Source: Opitutales bacterium
Lineage (GTDB): Bacteria; Verrucomicrobiota; Verrucomicrobiia; Opitutales; Oceanipulchritudinaceae
Direction of reading: 5' to 3'
Length of the DNA stretch: 36,705 bases
NCBI GenBank assembly: GCA_020831485.1
Contig: JAFIGG010000036.1
Span: 1 to 36,705 of the forward strand
The position numbers were made by a program, and so were the translations under genes. Numbering within the stretch: position 1 is the stretch's first letter; each line of letters begins with the position of its first letter. Below are positions 6,902 through 14,925 of the stretch, piece by piece. Under the pieces are notes generated by a model. That model was not told the origin of the DNA, did not search any database, and saw only the letters and a list, made by a program, of their open reading frames with translations.

Positions 6902-7692
6902 GCCTGCTTTTTAAAATAGGCGACCAGAGCGTCGGCCAGGGCATTGGCATCCGGTTGACCCGACTCGACGTTTACGGGAATACCTGCTGCCTTCATGGTT
7001 TTTGAAGTGATGGGGCCCAAACTGCAGAGCGCGGGAATACGCGCTGACTTTTCCAGCTTCAAATACTGGGCCTGCTCCCCGAAATTCTTCACGGCGGAGG
7101 AGCTGGCAAAAACCAAGGCGTCCGCGCCCTGTTTGCGGAAGTCCGCGGCGGTGGGGTCATTGCTGAGGTCGACACTCGTCGTCCTATAGACCCGCAGCGG
7201 ATCGACGATGGCCCCGGCCTTTTCGAGTGAATCGATCAGCACCGGTCGGTTCTGGTTGCCCGTGATGACGAGAATTTTCAGGTTGTCGACGGTCTGTTCC
7301 GCCTTCAAGGCGTCCACCAGGCCCTCGGCCACGGATTCATCGGGCACCAGATCGGGTTTCAGAAAATATGTTTTCAGTGCGTCTGCGGTGCCCGGACCCA
7401 CGGCACCAATACGGATGAAACCCAGCGAGCGGATGTCCGAAAAAATCCGCAGAAAGGCTTCGAAGAAGTAGCGCACCCCATTGCGGCTCGTAAACAGGAT
7501 CCATTCGTAGCTGGCGAATTCCTTGAACACATCCTCAGCGCGCAAGCTGTCCAGATCCTCGGAAACATCGATCAGAGGAAGGCCGATGACCTCCGCGCCG
7601 AGGGATTCGAGTTTCCCACTGAGCCGTCCAATGGCCTCACGATTGCGGGTCACTACAATGCGGCGACCGGAAAGCGGTTGGTTCTTTTTCAT
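6898..7692 (-). CDS. hemD: Uroporphyrinogen-III synthase
   Basis: Closes the linear tetrapyrrole hydroxymethylbilane with D-ring inversion to uroporphyrinogen III, the precursor of haem, sirohaem and cobalamin. The 264 residues have the two-lobed HemD layout: an N-terminal RRIVVTRN strand, LPLIDV, and a central FTSRNGVRYFFEAF stretch (the usual FTSxxGV motif). DALVFASSSAVKNF follows, with the C-terminal SLGPITSKTMKAAGI signature. ATG 7692 is preferred because it overlaps the hemC stop as ATGA; an upstream TTG would add only three codons. hemC directly precedes it, giving consecutive steps of the same pathway. Confidence 0.94.
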   Translation of the reverse strand: MKKNQPLSGRRIVVTRNREAIGRLSGKLESLGAEVIGLPLIDVSEDLDSLRAEDVFKEFASYEWILFTSRNGVRYFFEAFLRIFSDIRSLGFIRIGAVGPGTADALKTYFLKPDLVPDESVAEGLVDALKAEQTVDNLKILVITGNQNRPVLIDSLEKAGAIVDPLRVYRTTSVDLSNDPTAADFRKQGADALVFASSSAVKNFGEQAQYLKLEKSARIPALCSLGPITSKTMKAAGIPVNVESGQPDANALADALVAYFKKQA

Positions 7693-8543
7693 AATAGCCA
7701 ATCGCGGATAACAGACTCCCAGTCCGTCGACAAGCCTACATCGCCTAAGCGCAGCGTGCGGGCACCCCGCCGCTCTTCAAACAGCCAAAGCCTGCCGTTG
7801 CAGTAATGCGCCGCCGCCGCACTGTGACAGCCACCGCCCATCGCCGCCAGGGCGTGGCGCTCGATATCAACCGCGAAACGCGTCGCCTGACAGAGGCCAC
7901 CGGACCAGCGATCCACTTCGGAGGCCCGGCACTGCACTGCGATGGCCCCCTGCCCTGCTGCTGGAACGGATTGATGAATGGAAAGCGGTTGAAAGCGCAG
8001 GCCTGGGGCCTGCCAAAGGTTCAGCCGCTTTAATCCGGCCATGGCCATGACCGTTGCATCCGCTTCGCCTTCGCGAATCTTGCGCAGGCGAGTTTCCACA
8101 TTGCCACGGATCTCCGTCCATTTGACGGATGGGAAAAATCGTTTCAACTGCCCACGCCGGCGCGGGCTTCCAGTCGCGATGGACTGAGGCTGAGCAACGC
8201 CATCGCGGATCACCAGCACATCCTCGACAGCCGCCCGCGGCAGGTAACCCGCAAGAGCCAGGCCTTCCGGCATTTCCGTTGGCAGGTCCTTGGCGGAATG
8301 CACGGCCAGGTCCGCTTCGCCAGCGACCAAAGCCCGTTCCAACTCGGAAGTGAAAAGACCCTTGCCGCCTTTTTTCTCCAGCGACCAGTTCAATTGCTCG
8401 TCTCCTTTGGTACTCATGGGGAGGAGTTCAGGAAGGCACGCTGGGTCGAGCACAGCCAAGTGGGCCTGCACCCGTTCGGCCTGATACATCGCCAGTGCGG
8501 ATTTACGGGTTGCGATCCGGAGCGGTTGAGAATCGGTTTTCAT
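7689..8543 (-). CDS. hemC: Hydroxymethylbilane synthase (porphobilinogen deaminase)
   Basis: Polymerises four porphobilinogens to hydroxymethylbilane on a dipyrromethane cofactor. The 284 residues contain RIATRKSALAMYQA, the catalytic aspartate in VHSAKDLP (Asp86), TGSPRRRGQL, RGNVETRLRK, and the cofactor-binding cysteine in MGGGCHSA (Cys239). The C-terminal domain after Cys239 is only about 45 residues, shorter than in E. coli HemC (~70), so the protein sits at the short end of the family. ATG 8543 is chosen because homology starts at RIATRKS; a TTG at 8570 would overlap the upstream gene. No obvious Shine-Dalgarno sequence is seen. It is 17 bases downstream of the DUF481 gene and overlaps hemD. 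Confidence 0.95.
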   Translation of the reverse strand: MKTDSQPLRIATRKSALAMYQAERVQAHLAVLDPACLPELLPMSTKGDEQLNWSLEKKGGKGLFTSELERALVAGEADLAVHSAKDLPTEMPEGLALAGYLPRAAVEDVLVIRDGVAQPQSIATGSPRRRGQLKRFFPSVKWTEIRGNVETRLRKIREGEADATVMAMAGLKRLNLWQAPGLRFQPLSIHQSVPAAGQGAIAVQCRASEVDRWSGGLCQATRFAVDIERHALAAMGGGCHSAAAAHYCNGRLWLFEERRGARTLRLGDVGLSTDWESVIRDWLL

Positions 8544-8560
8544 TGGGAGGCGAATATGGA

Positions 8561-9610
8561 CTAGTCCCAACTCAACACAAGCCGCGTGTAGTATTCCGTG
8601 TCCAGACGCCTTGCCGTGGCCGATGGTGGACGGCTGTTGTAGCGGGAGTGAACACCCACCTGGAGACGCCAGAAATTACGGGCACTGATGGGGATCTCCA
8701 ATCCGGAATCCTGTTCAAAAAAGAACTCGGACATATTATCCAAGGCCGGCAGATAGTTCATCCGAGAACGCAGACGAACCTTCGGATTAAAATCCCAGGT
8801 TAAAGTCATACCGAGGTCAAGACCCAGGGCATTATCATCTCCCCCCGTGCGGTAATTCTCGTAACGGTTGCTCAAACCACTGCTGCCTTCCCATTTCAGG
8901 TCCGGCTCAAAAATAAAGCGGAAACTTGCCCCGGCCGCTGTCGTGCTGCGCAGATGGATACCTTCAAAGCGATCACGCTCCAATTCCTCACGCACAAACC
9001 AACCGATTCGCCCTTGGGGAAAACTGGTGTAACGGGTGCCCATGATGATTTCATCGTCACTGCGCACACCGTTGAGGGTTCCAAAATTATAACTGCCATA
9101 CAGGTCCAAGCGGTCGTGCGGCCCCTCACGTCGGGCGTTTACCCGGATAATGTTGACCAGGCGTTCGGTATTCCCGGTTCGCCCACGCAGGTCGAACGAC
9201 AGCTGGAGGTTCCATTTGCGCACTTGCATGGGTTCACCCACATCTTCGTCCATCAGTGGATCCTCCGCACCCGGTCTCCAGGCGGAAGTGACGCTGCGCC
9301 AGTGAACCCGGTGGCGAACCTGCCCGTCATCAATTCGGAATCGGCCCAGAGAATCGCTGCGGACATTGCCTTCGATGACATCGCCCTGCTCTGTGCGCAG
9401 AATCACCACGCCCTGGACATCCATCTTCATGACCTGCGTACGGGGAATCCTCAAGACCCCGGCAAAGGCCGTCTGAACCTCCACGTGGGTATCATCAATC
9501 TTGACCAAGCTCCCATTGATACGCGACCCATCAAGTGTTTCCACCCAGCCTGCCTGAGCAAGTGATGTGCAAATCAACAGAGCCCATAGACTCCAAAACT
9601 TACGCTGCAT
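8561..9610 (-). CDS. DUF481 family outer-membrane beta-barrel protein
   Basis: 349-residue secreted protein with a Sec signal (MQRKFWSLWALLICTSLAQA). After it come two short beta-rich repeats (ETLDGSRINGSLVKIDD... and LRTEQGDVIEGNVRSDS...), resembling the small SH3-like units often found before such barrels. From about residue 125 onward the sequence alternates in amphipathic strands (LQLSFDLRGRTGNTERL, RLDLYGSYNFG, RIGWFVREELERDRF) and ends LVLSWD. This is the pattern of DUF481/YdiY-like outer-membrane proteins with an aromatic-terminated final strand. The role is unknown. It is the first gene of a cluster continuing into hemC-hemD-trpF, but no functional link to haem synthesis is evident. 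Confidence 0.8.
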   Translation of the reverse strand: MQRKFWSLWALLICTSLAQAGWVETLDGSRINGSLVKIDDTHVEVQTAFAGVLRIPRTQVMKMDVQGVVILRTEQGDVIEGNVRSDSLGRFRIDDGQVRHRVHWRSVTSAWRPGAEDPLMDEDVGEPMQVRKWNLQLSFDLRGRTGNTERLVNIIRVNARREGPHDRLDLYGSYNFGTLNGVRSDDEIIMGTRYTSFPQGRIGWFVREELERDRFEGIHLRSTTAAGASFRFIFEPDLKWEGSSGLSNRYENYRTGGDDNALGLDLGMTLTWDFNPKVRLRSRMNYLPALDNMSEFFFEQDSGLEIPISARNFWRLQVGVHSRYNSRPPSATARRLDTEYYTRLVLSWD

Positions 9611-9828
9611 AAAATCCTAACGCTGTCGCCCCGGCGACCATGAACAAGCAACCTTTCAGCATTCACCGACAAAATTCAATGGCAAAAGATTCAATCTGGA
9701 ACGCTAAATTCACGTTTACCGTCATAATTACTGGAACCTTAAAGTCTTCATAAAAAGGCCAGCTGAAACGCCTTCACCCCTTTTTAACGGGGTGGATCGT
9801 CGCGCGCCCTCATGGTATTCTTAGCCGC

Positions 9829-10146
9829 TTGAACGCGTCGCCATATGATTCTCCTAACACCCTGAGCCAGAACCTCAAAACACTGAGGCTATCACTCGGT
9901 TTGACCCAGGAGGTTTTCGCAGAACGCATTGGGATGAAATACAAGCACTATCAGGACCTTGAATCCGGGCGCAAAAACAACCTGCAACTAAAGACCCTCG
10001 ACCGCTTTGCAAACCGGCTGAAGATCCCCTCCCAAGCCTTGATTGCGAGCGAAGATTCGGCCCACCGCGGTCCCTACATTGTCCCGGAGCGCCCAAAAAC
10101 CCTCAAGGCCGCCGAAGATCCCCCGCCAGGAAGACGCAAAAAATAG
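9829..10146 (+). CDS. Small XRE-family helix-turn-helix regulator
   Basis: 105-residue DNA-binding protein with a single Cro/CI-type HTH at about residues 13-65: LSQNLKTLRLSLGLTQEVFAERIGM then YKHYQDLESGRKNNLQLKTLDRFANRLKI. The tail is a short Pro/Lys-rich basic stretch ending in RRKK. No ATG gives the complete HTH domain in this frame; the earliest reasonable start is TTG at 9829, so initiation there is inferred. It stands alone, with the divergent DUF481 gene on one side and exoD 56 bases downstream. Its target is unknown; self-regulation or control of the downstream gene run is possible. Confidence 0.75.
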   Translation: MNASPYDSPNTLSQNLKTLRLSLGLTQEVFAERIGMKYKHYQDLESGRKNNLQLKTLDRFANRLKIPSQALIASEDSAHRGPYIVPERPKTLKAAEDPPPGRRKK

Positions 10147-10202
10147 GCTGTCCGTGGCAGTCTGTTGAAAAATTCATTTGAAGCCTGCAGCGATGCCCTC
10201 GA

Positions 10203-10868
10203 ATGTTGGCGCAAATGCATGAACCCTCTTCAATCCCGGGCTCCAGACTCTCAGCATTGCTGAGCCAGATACTTCGCAACGATGGATCCGACCTCACAAT
10301 CGGCCTACTCATCGACCGGGTGGGAGAACGGGGATTCGGACTCCTGCTACTGCTATTGTCTCTTCCTAGCGCCTTGCCGGTTCCCGCGCCCGGATACAGC
10401 ATTCCTTTCGGTATCCTGCTGTGCATTTTCGCCTGGCAGATGATGAGCGGACGGCCCTACCCGCTTATCCCCCGCCGCGCCCGCCGGGTCCACCTGACAG
10501 CTGATCTGGCCAACAAGATGCTTAACGCCACTGCCTGGTTTTTCCGTCGGATTGAATGGATGATCCGCCCACGTATGCGCTGGGTAGGCAGTCGCGGCGG
10601 ACGGGTTTTGATCGGAGTTCTGGTCTTCACGATGGCCAGTATAATGTTCTTTCCAATCCCCTTCACCAATACCCTTCCCGCTCTGGTGATTTTCCTTCTC
10701 GGCATCGGCCTTACCGAGGAAGACGGCCTGTTCGCGCTTGGAGCCTGCTGCCTGGGTCTTCTAACTGTTGTCTTTTATACCAGCTTGATTGCAGTGGCAA
10801 TAATCCACGGGCCTGAAGCCATTGATCAATTCATGGACTGGCTCCGAAGTTTCTATCATGCGGCCTGA
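10203..10868 (+). CDS. exoD: ExoD family exopolysaccharide-synthesis membrane protein
   Basis: 221-residue inner-membrane protein with several hydrophobic helices. The ExoD-type features are LIDRVGERGFGLLLLLLSLPSALPVPAPGYSIPFG near the N-terminus (the LGxRxFGxxLLLLxxPxxxPxPxPG pattern), a basic middle containing IPRRARR, and FFPIPFTNTLPALVIFLLGIGLTEEDGLF in the C-terminal half. Homologues affect exopolysaccharide production and stress sensitivity, but their mechanism is unclear. Its stop overlaps the start of hrpB, making it the first of a long co-directional run. A second ATG at 10215 is an alternative start. Confidence 0.85.
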   Translation: MLAQMHEPSSIPGSRLSALLSQILRNDGSDLTIGLLIDRVGERGFGLLLLLLSLPSALPVPAPGYSIPFGILLCIFAWQMMSGRPYPLIPRRARRVHLTADLANKMLNATAWFFRRIEWMIRPRMRWVGSRGGRVLIGVLVFTMASIMFFPIPFTNTLPALVIFLLGIGLTEEDGLFALGACCLGLLTVVFYTSLIAVAIIHGPEAIDQFMDWLRSFYHAA

Positions 10869-13407
10869 ATTACCCATCCAGGAAGTGCGGGCCGGGCTGC
10901 GCAAGGCGCTGAGTAAAGCCCCAAACTTCATCTTATCCGCACCCGCCGGCTCCGGGAAATCGACCCAAGTCCCGCAGTATCTGCTCGATGACCTCGGCGA
11001 CCGCATCCAGGGTGAAATCTGGGTACTGCAGCCACGCCGATTGCCCGCCAGAATGCTGGCCAACCGGGTAGCCTGGGAGCGCGGCGAAAAACTCGGCCAA
11101 AGCGTCGGCTACCAGATCCGCTTCGACAATCGCCGCAGCGCGCAGACCCGCATTCTTTACCTTACGGAAGCCCTGCTCCTGCGGCGCCTACAGCAGGATC
11201 CGCTGCTAAAAGGCATTGGTGCTATTCTGTTTGACGAGTTTCACGAGCGCCACATCGACGGCGACATAGCCCTGTCCCTCTGTCGGCGGCTGCAGCAACA
11301 AAAACGCCCGGACCTGATCCTGGGGGTAATGTCGGCGACCCTGAACATCGAACAGGTGCGTGGTTTCCTGCCGGACGCCGCCTGGCTCGAATCCGGCAGC
11401 CGCAGCTATCCGGTCGACATCCACTATCACGCCAGCGGTGACAAACCCGCCTGGGAAGTCGCGGCCCAGGCCTTCCGCAAAGCCGCCGATCAATTCGACG
11501 GCGACTGCCTCATTTTCATGCCTGGAGCCTGGGAAATCCGCCAGACCATGGAAGCCATTTCCAACCTGAAGGAGGCCTCCGGATTCCAAATCCTGCCCCT
11601 GCATGGCGAACTGCCAGCCGAAGCGCAGGATGCCGCTGTCAACCCCGGGACCCGCCGCAAGGTTATCGTCTCCACCAATGTCGCCGAGACCTCGCTGACC
11701 ATCGACGGCGCGCAATTGGTCATCGACAGCGGGCTGGCCCGCACTCCCGTTTACGACGTCAACCGCGGCATCAACACCTTGCTCGTGCAGCCCATCAGCC
11801 AAGCCTCCGCCGACCAGCGCGCCGGCCGGGCGGGGCGAACCGGACCGGGCATCGCCTATCGCCTCTGGAGTGAAAAGGACCACTGGCGCCGCGATGCAAA
11901 CACCAAACCGGAAATCACCCGTCTGGACCTCTCGGAAACCGTCCTCACGCTCTGTTGCCTCGGTGTGGACGCGCTTGCCGAATTCGACTGGCTGCAGGCC
12001 CCGCCGCCAGCCCACCTGGATAAAGCCGTTGCCCTGCTGGAGGACCTCGGCGCCCTGCGTCTGCACGACCCGCAACGACTCACCTGCAAACTCAGCCCGA
12101 CCGGACGCCGCATGGCGGACTTCCCCCTGCACCCGCGCTATGCACGTATCCTCCTGGAGGGTGCCAGGCGCAACTGCCTGCCTTCCATCTGCATTGCCGT
12201 GGCGCTGACCCAGGTCCGCGACGTCGTTATGCCCTTGCACGAGAAAGGCCAGGCCCGCAAGCGGGACGAGTTGTTACTCGACGCCGATGCCGAACAATCC
12301 GACCTAATTTACAGCATGCGCGGGTGGTTGCTGGCGAAGCGCGAGAAATTTGCCATGGGTTTCTGCCGCCAGTGGGGCCTCCACCGCCAGGCCGCCGTCG
12401 AAGCCGACCGTATCGCCGCCCAATTGATGCAAGTCGCGCGCTCAGCCGGCCTCGAAACCGAACAGGGAGAAACCGACGGCGCCACGATCCGCCGCTGCCT
12501 CCTGCATGGTTTTGCCGACCACTTGGCCCGCCGCCGCAGCCGCGCCACGCTCGCCTGTGACCTCGTGCACGGACGCCGCGGAGAGATCCGCCGCCACAGC
12601 GTGGTACACGACGCCGAGCTGCTGATCTCCTCGCAGATTGAAGAGCGTGAACACCGCGGCGACGTCACTGTCTTCCTCGGCCAAAACAGCGCCATCGAGG
12701 TCGACTGGCTGCGGGAGGATTTCCCCGAGGATTTCAGCGAACGTACCGAAACTATTCTGGAGCCCGGCGGCCGCCGTATCATTGCCCGCCGGCTGCAACA
12801 GTTCCGTGATCTCGTGATCGAATTTGAGGAAACCGGGCAACCCGATCCGGACCGCGCCGCCGCCATTCTGGCAGAAGGCGTTATGGACGGCACCTTTGTC
12901 CTGAAACAATGGAACGAAGCCGTCGAAAACTGGATTCGCCGGGTCAACTGCCTCGCCCGGCATTTCCCGGAATACGAAATTGCTGCCATCGACGACGAAG
13001 CCCGCAAAACCATCATCGAGCAGATCTGCTTCGGTGCCATCAGCTACAAGGAAATTAAAGACCGCCCCGTCCGCAGCTACCTTGAAGAATGGCTCAGCCC
13101 GGCCGAGCTGCCGCTGGTCGACCGTTTTACACCTGAGCGCTTCGAGTTCCCATCGGGTTCCCGCGTGAAGCTTCGTTACGAAGCCGATGGACGCGTTGTG
13201 CTGGCGGCGGTGCTGCAGCAATTGTATGACGTCCCAGGCAAAATGTTGCGCATCGGCGACGGCCGCATCCCGCTGCGCATCGAAATCCTCGCCCCCAGCC
13301 GGCGGCCGGTTCAGATCACCGATGACCTCGACGCCTTCTGGACCACCAGCTACCCGGCGGTGCGCAAGGACCTGCGCGGACGCTATCCGAAGCACGAGTG
13401 GAGGTAG
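10858..13407 (+). CDS. hrpB: ATP-dependent helicase HrpB (DEAH-box)
   Basis: 849-residue superfamily 2 DEAH/RHA-type helicase; HrpB proteins are RNA helicase-like ATPases of poorly defined role. Seen in order: Walker A APAGSGKST (residues 28-36), LQPRRLPARMLANRVAWE (motif Ia), DEFH (126-129) as the DEAH-box variant, SAT (159-161), QRAGRAGRTGPG (320-331; motif VI), then the HrpB C-terminal domain with LHPRYARIL and PVRSYLEEWLSP. The ATG at 10858 overlaps the end of exoD by 11 bases and removes twelve codons of out-of-family sequence that an earlier start would add. A hairpin spans its stop codon. It is well conserved over its full length and looks intact. Confidence 0.95.
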   Translation: MRPELPIQEVRAGLRKALSKAPNFILSAPAGSGKSTQVPQYLLDDLGDRIQGEIWVLQPRRLPARMLANRVAWERGEKLGQSVGYQIRFDNRRSAQTRILYLTEALLLRRLQQDPLLKGIGAILFDEFHERHIDGDIALSLCRRLQQQKRPDLILGVMSATLNIEQVRGFLPDAAWLESGSRSYPVDIHYHASGDKPAWEVAAQAFRKAADQFDGDCLIFMPGAWEIRQTMEAISNLKEASGFQILPLHGELPAEAQDAAVNPGTRRKVIVSTNVAETSLTIDGAQLVIDSGLARTPVYDVNRGINTLLVQPISQASADQRAGRAGRTGPGIAYRLWSEKDHWRRDANTKPEITRLDLSETVLTLCCLGVDALAEFDWLQAPPPAHLDKAVALLEDLGALRLHDPQRLTCKLSPTGRRMADFPLHPRYARILLEGARRNCLPSICIAVALTQVRDVVMPLHEKGQARKRDELLLDADAEQSDLIYSMRGWLLAKREKFAMGFCRQWGLHRQAAVEADRIAAQLMQVARSAGLETEQGETDGATIRRCLLHGFADHLARRRSRATLACDLVHGRRGEIRRHSVVHDAELLISSQIEEREHRGDVTVFLGQNSAIEVDWLREDFPEDFSERTETILEPGGRRIIARRLQQFRDLVIEFEETGQPDPDRAAAILAEGVMDGTFVLKQWNEAVENWIRRVNCLARHFPEYEIAAIDDEARKTIIEQICFGAISYKEIKDRPVRSYLEEWLSPAELPLVDRFTPERFEFPSGSRVKLRYEADGRVVLAAVLQQLYDVPGKMLRIGDGRIPLRIEILAPSRRPVQITDDLDAFWTTSYPAVRKDLRGRYPKHEWR

Positions 13408-13425
13408 TTTCCCGTTGCCCTCCAC
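13398..13425 (+). other. Hairpin spanning the hrpB stop, upstream of pyrR
   Basis: GTGGAGG (13398-13404) pairs with CCTCCAC (13419-13425) around a 14-base loop containing the hrpB TAG. The only T-run (CTTTTT) comes 17 bases later, so it is not a standard terminator. It does not match the PyrR-binding loop consensus known from Gram-positive pyr leaders. Confidence 0.4.
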
Positions 13426-13456
13426 AAAGTGATCGGTCAAACCTTTTTCATAATCC

Positions 13457-13969
13457 ATGTCGACCACATCTCTCATCGATCCACAGGCCGCCTATAAAAA
13501 GCTCCTCGAAACCTTGAGGGAGCACGCAAACGAGTGGTCCAATCCGGCGATTGTCGGAGTTGCCAACGGGGGCGTAGAGCTGGCTCGACGTATCCGTGAC
13601 GACCTGCTGCCGGATAGCCCCGTGGGCATTCTCAACCTCACTTTTCACCGCGACGACATTGCGCTGAAGCCCATTCCCAAGGATTTCATGGCCACCGACA
13701 TCCCCTTCGATGTCGACGACCGCACAATCCTGCTGGTGGATGACGTGTTCGCCACCGGCCGCAGCGCCCGCGCAGCCCTGAACGAACTGTTCGACTACGG
13801 CCGCCCACAACAAGTTTGCCTGGCAGTGCTTGTCGACATCGATCAGCGCCTGCTGCCCATCCACCCTGATTTTTCGGGTCACCAAACCCAACTCGGTGCG
13901 GGTGAAAAAGTCCATGTCTCCCTGAATTCAAAAACCCGCGAACTGCGCATCGAAATCGAACACTCATGA
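13457..13969 (+). CDS. pyrR: PyrR: uracil phosphoribosyltransferase / pyr operon regulator homologue
   Basis: 170-residue type I phosphoribosyltransferase. Key segments are GVANGGVELARRI, LTFHRDD (the PyrR-specific [TN]xxRDD region) and the PRPP-binding loop ILLVDDVFATGRSAR (residues 91-105). In Bacillus PyrR is an RNA-binding attenuator and weak UPRTase; in other lineages it may be only an enzyme or act otherwise. Here it directly precedes pyrB, overlapping it by the ATGA tetranucleotide, so it belongs to the pyrimidine unit. Only 49 bases separate it from hrpB, and I see no canonical attenuator there, so an RNA-binding role in this operon is unproven. Confidence 0.93.
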   Translation: MSTTSLIDPQAAYKKLLETLREHANEWSNPAIVGVANGGVELARRIRDDLLPDSPVGILNLTFHRDDIALKPIPKDFMATDIPFDVDDRTILLVDDVFATGRSARAALNELFDYGRPQQVCLAVLVDIDQRLLPIHPDFSGHQTQLGAGEKVHVSLNSKTRELRIEIEHS

Positions 13970-14925
13970 TACAGGAACTCACCTGGAACCGCAAAGACCT
14001 GCTGACGATCGAGGAACTCTCGCGCGAAGAGATCGATACCATTCACGCCCTCGCCACGCAGTTCAAAACCACCCTCGGGCGCAGCCAGAAGAAACTCCCA
14101 ACACTGCGGGGGAAGACCATCATCAACCTCTTCATCGAACCAAGCACGCGCACTCGCATCGCTTTTGAGATCGCCGCCAAGCGCCTCAGCGCCGACGTGA
14201 CCCTGGTGGAAAAAGCCGCCAGCAGCCTCGTCAAAGGTGAATCCCTGCGCGACACCGCACAGGTCGTCGAAGCCCTCAACGCGGACATGATCATCATCCG
14301 CCACAGTGCCGCCGGCTCGCCCGCCTATCTCAGCCAGATTGTCGACATTCCGGTGATCAATGCCGGCGACGGAGCGCACGAGCACCCGACCCAGGCCCTG
14401 CTCGACACTTTTACCATGCGGGAAAAGCTCGGCCATGACCTCAGCGGGAAAAAGGTCACCATCCTCGGCGACATCCTGTTCAGCCGCGTCGCCCGATCCA
14501 ATGTCTGGGCCCTGCTCAAGCTCGGTGCCGAAGTCACCCTGGCCGGCCCCAACACCCTGGTCCCCAAACAATTTGAAGAACTCGGTGTCACGGTTGAATA
14601 CAATCTAAAAAAGGCCCTTGCCGACGCCGATGTGGTCATGCTGCTGCGCATCCAGCACGAGCGCCAAACCTCTTCCCATTTCCCCAGCCTCGGCGAATAC
14701 AAGGCCCTGTATGGTCTCAACCGGGAGCGGGCCGCCTGGCTCAAACCGGAGGCCATCATCATGCACCCTGGCCCCGTCAACCGCGGCGTGGAGCTGGATT
14801 CCTCTTTGGCCGACGGCGAACGCTCCGTCATTCTCGAGCAGGTGACCAACGGCATCGTCAACCGCATGGCGGTGCTTTACCTTTGCGCCAGCGCTGCGAA
14901 CCAAACGTCTGAAACTGCGATATGA
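13966..14925 (+). CDS. pyrB: Aspartate carbamoyltransferase, catalytic chain
   Basis: Condenses carbamoyl phosphate with aspartate in the first committed step of pyrimidine synthesis. The 319 residues include the carbamoyl-phosphate signature FIEPSTRTRIAFE (STRTR at 60-64), AGDGAHEHPTQALLDTF (HPTQ at 140-143), the 80s-loop-type KGESLRDT, and the C-terminal HPGPVNRGVEL of ATCases. Start and stop overlap pyrR and pyrC respectively by ATGA, implying translational coupling. No pyrI regulatory chain is present, so this is probably an unregulated or PyrC-associated form, as in organisms with consecutive pyrB-pyrC genes. Confidence 0.97.
   Translation: MIQELTWNRKDLLTIEELSREEIDTIHALATQFKTTLGRSQKKLPTLRGKTIINLFIEPSTRTRIAFEIAAKRLSADVTLVEKAASSLVKGESLRDTAQVVEALNADMIIIRHSAAGSPAYLSQIVDIPVINAGDGAHEHPTQALLDTFTMREKLGHDLSGKKVTILGDILFSRVARSNVWALLKLGAEVTLAGPNTLVPKQFEELGVTVEYNLKKALADADVVMLLRIQHERQTSSHFPSLGEYKALYGLNRERAAWLKPEAIIMHPGPVNRGVELDSSLADGERSVILEQVTNGIVNRMAVLYLCASAANQTSETAI

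Noticed and set aside
9777-9796. Hairpin CACCCC / GGGGTG as a terminator
   Set aside because: Six-bp stem with the T-run inside the loop and none after it; does not fit a terminator for either divergent neighbour.
11206-13476. Long minus-strand frames inside hrpB
   Set aside because: GC-rich codon-position shadow; HrpB has a full set of helicase motifs on the plus strand.
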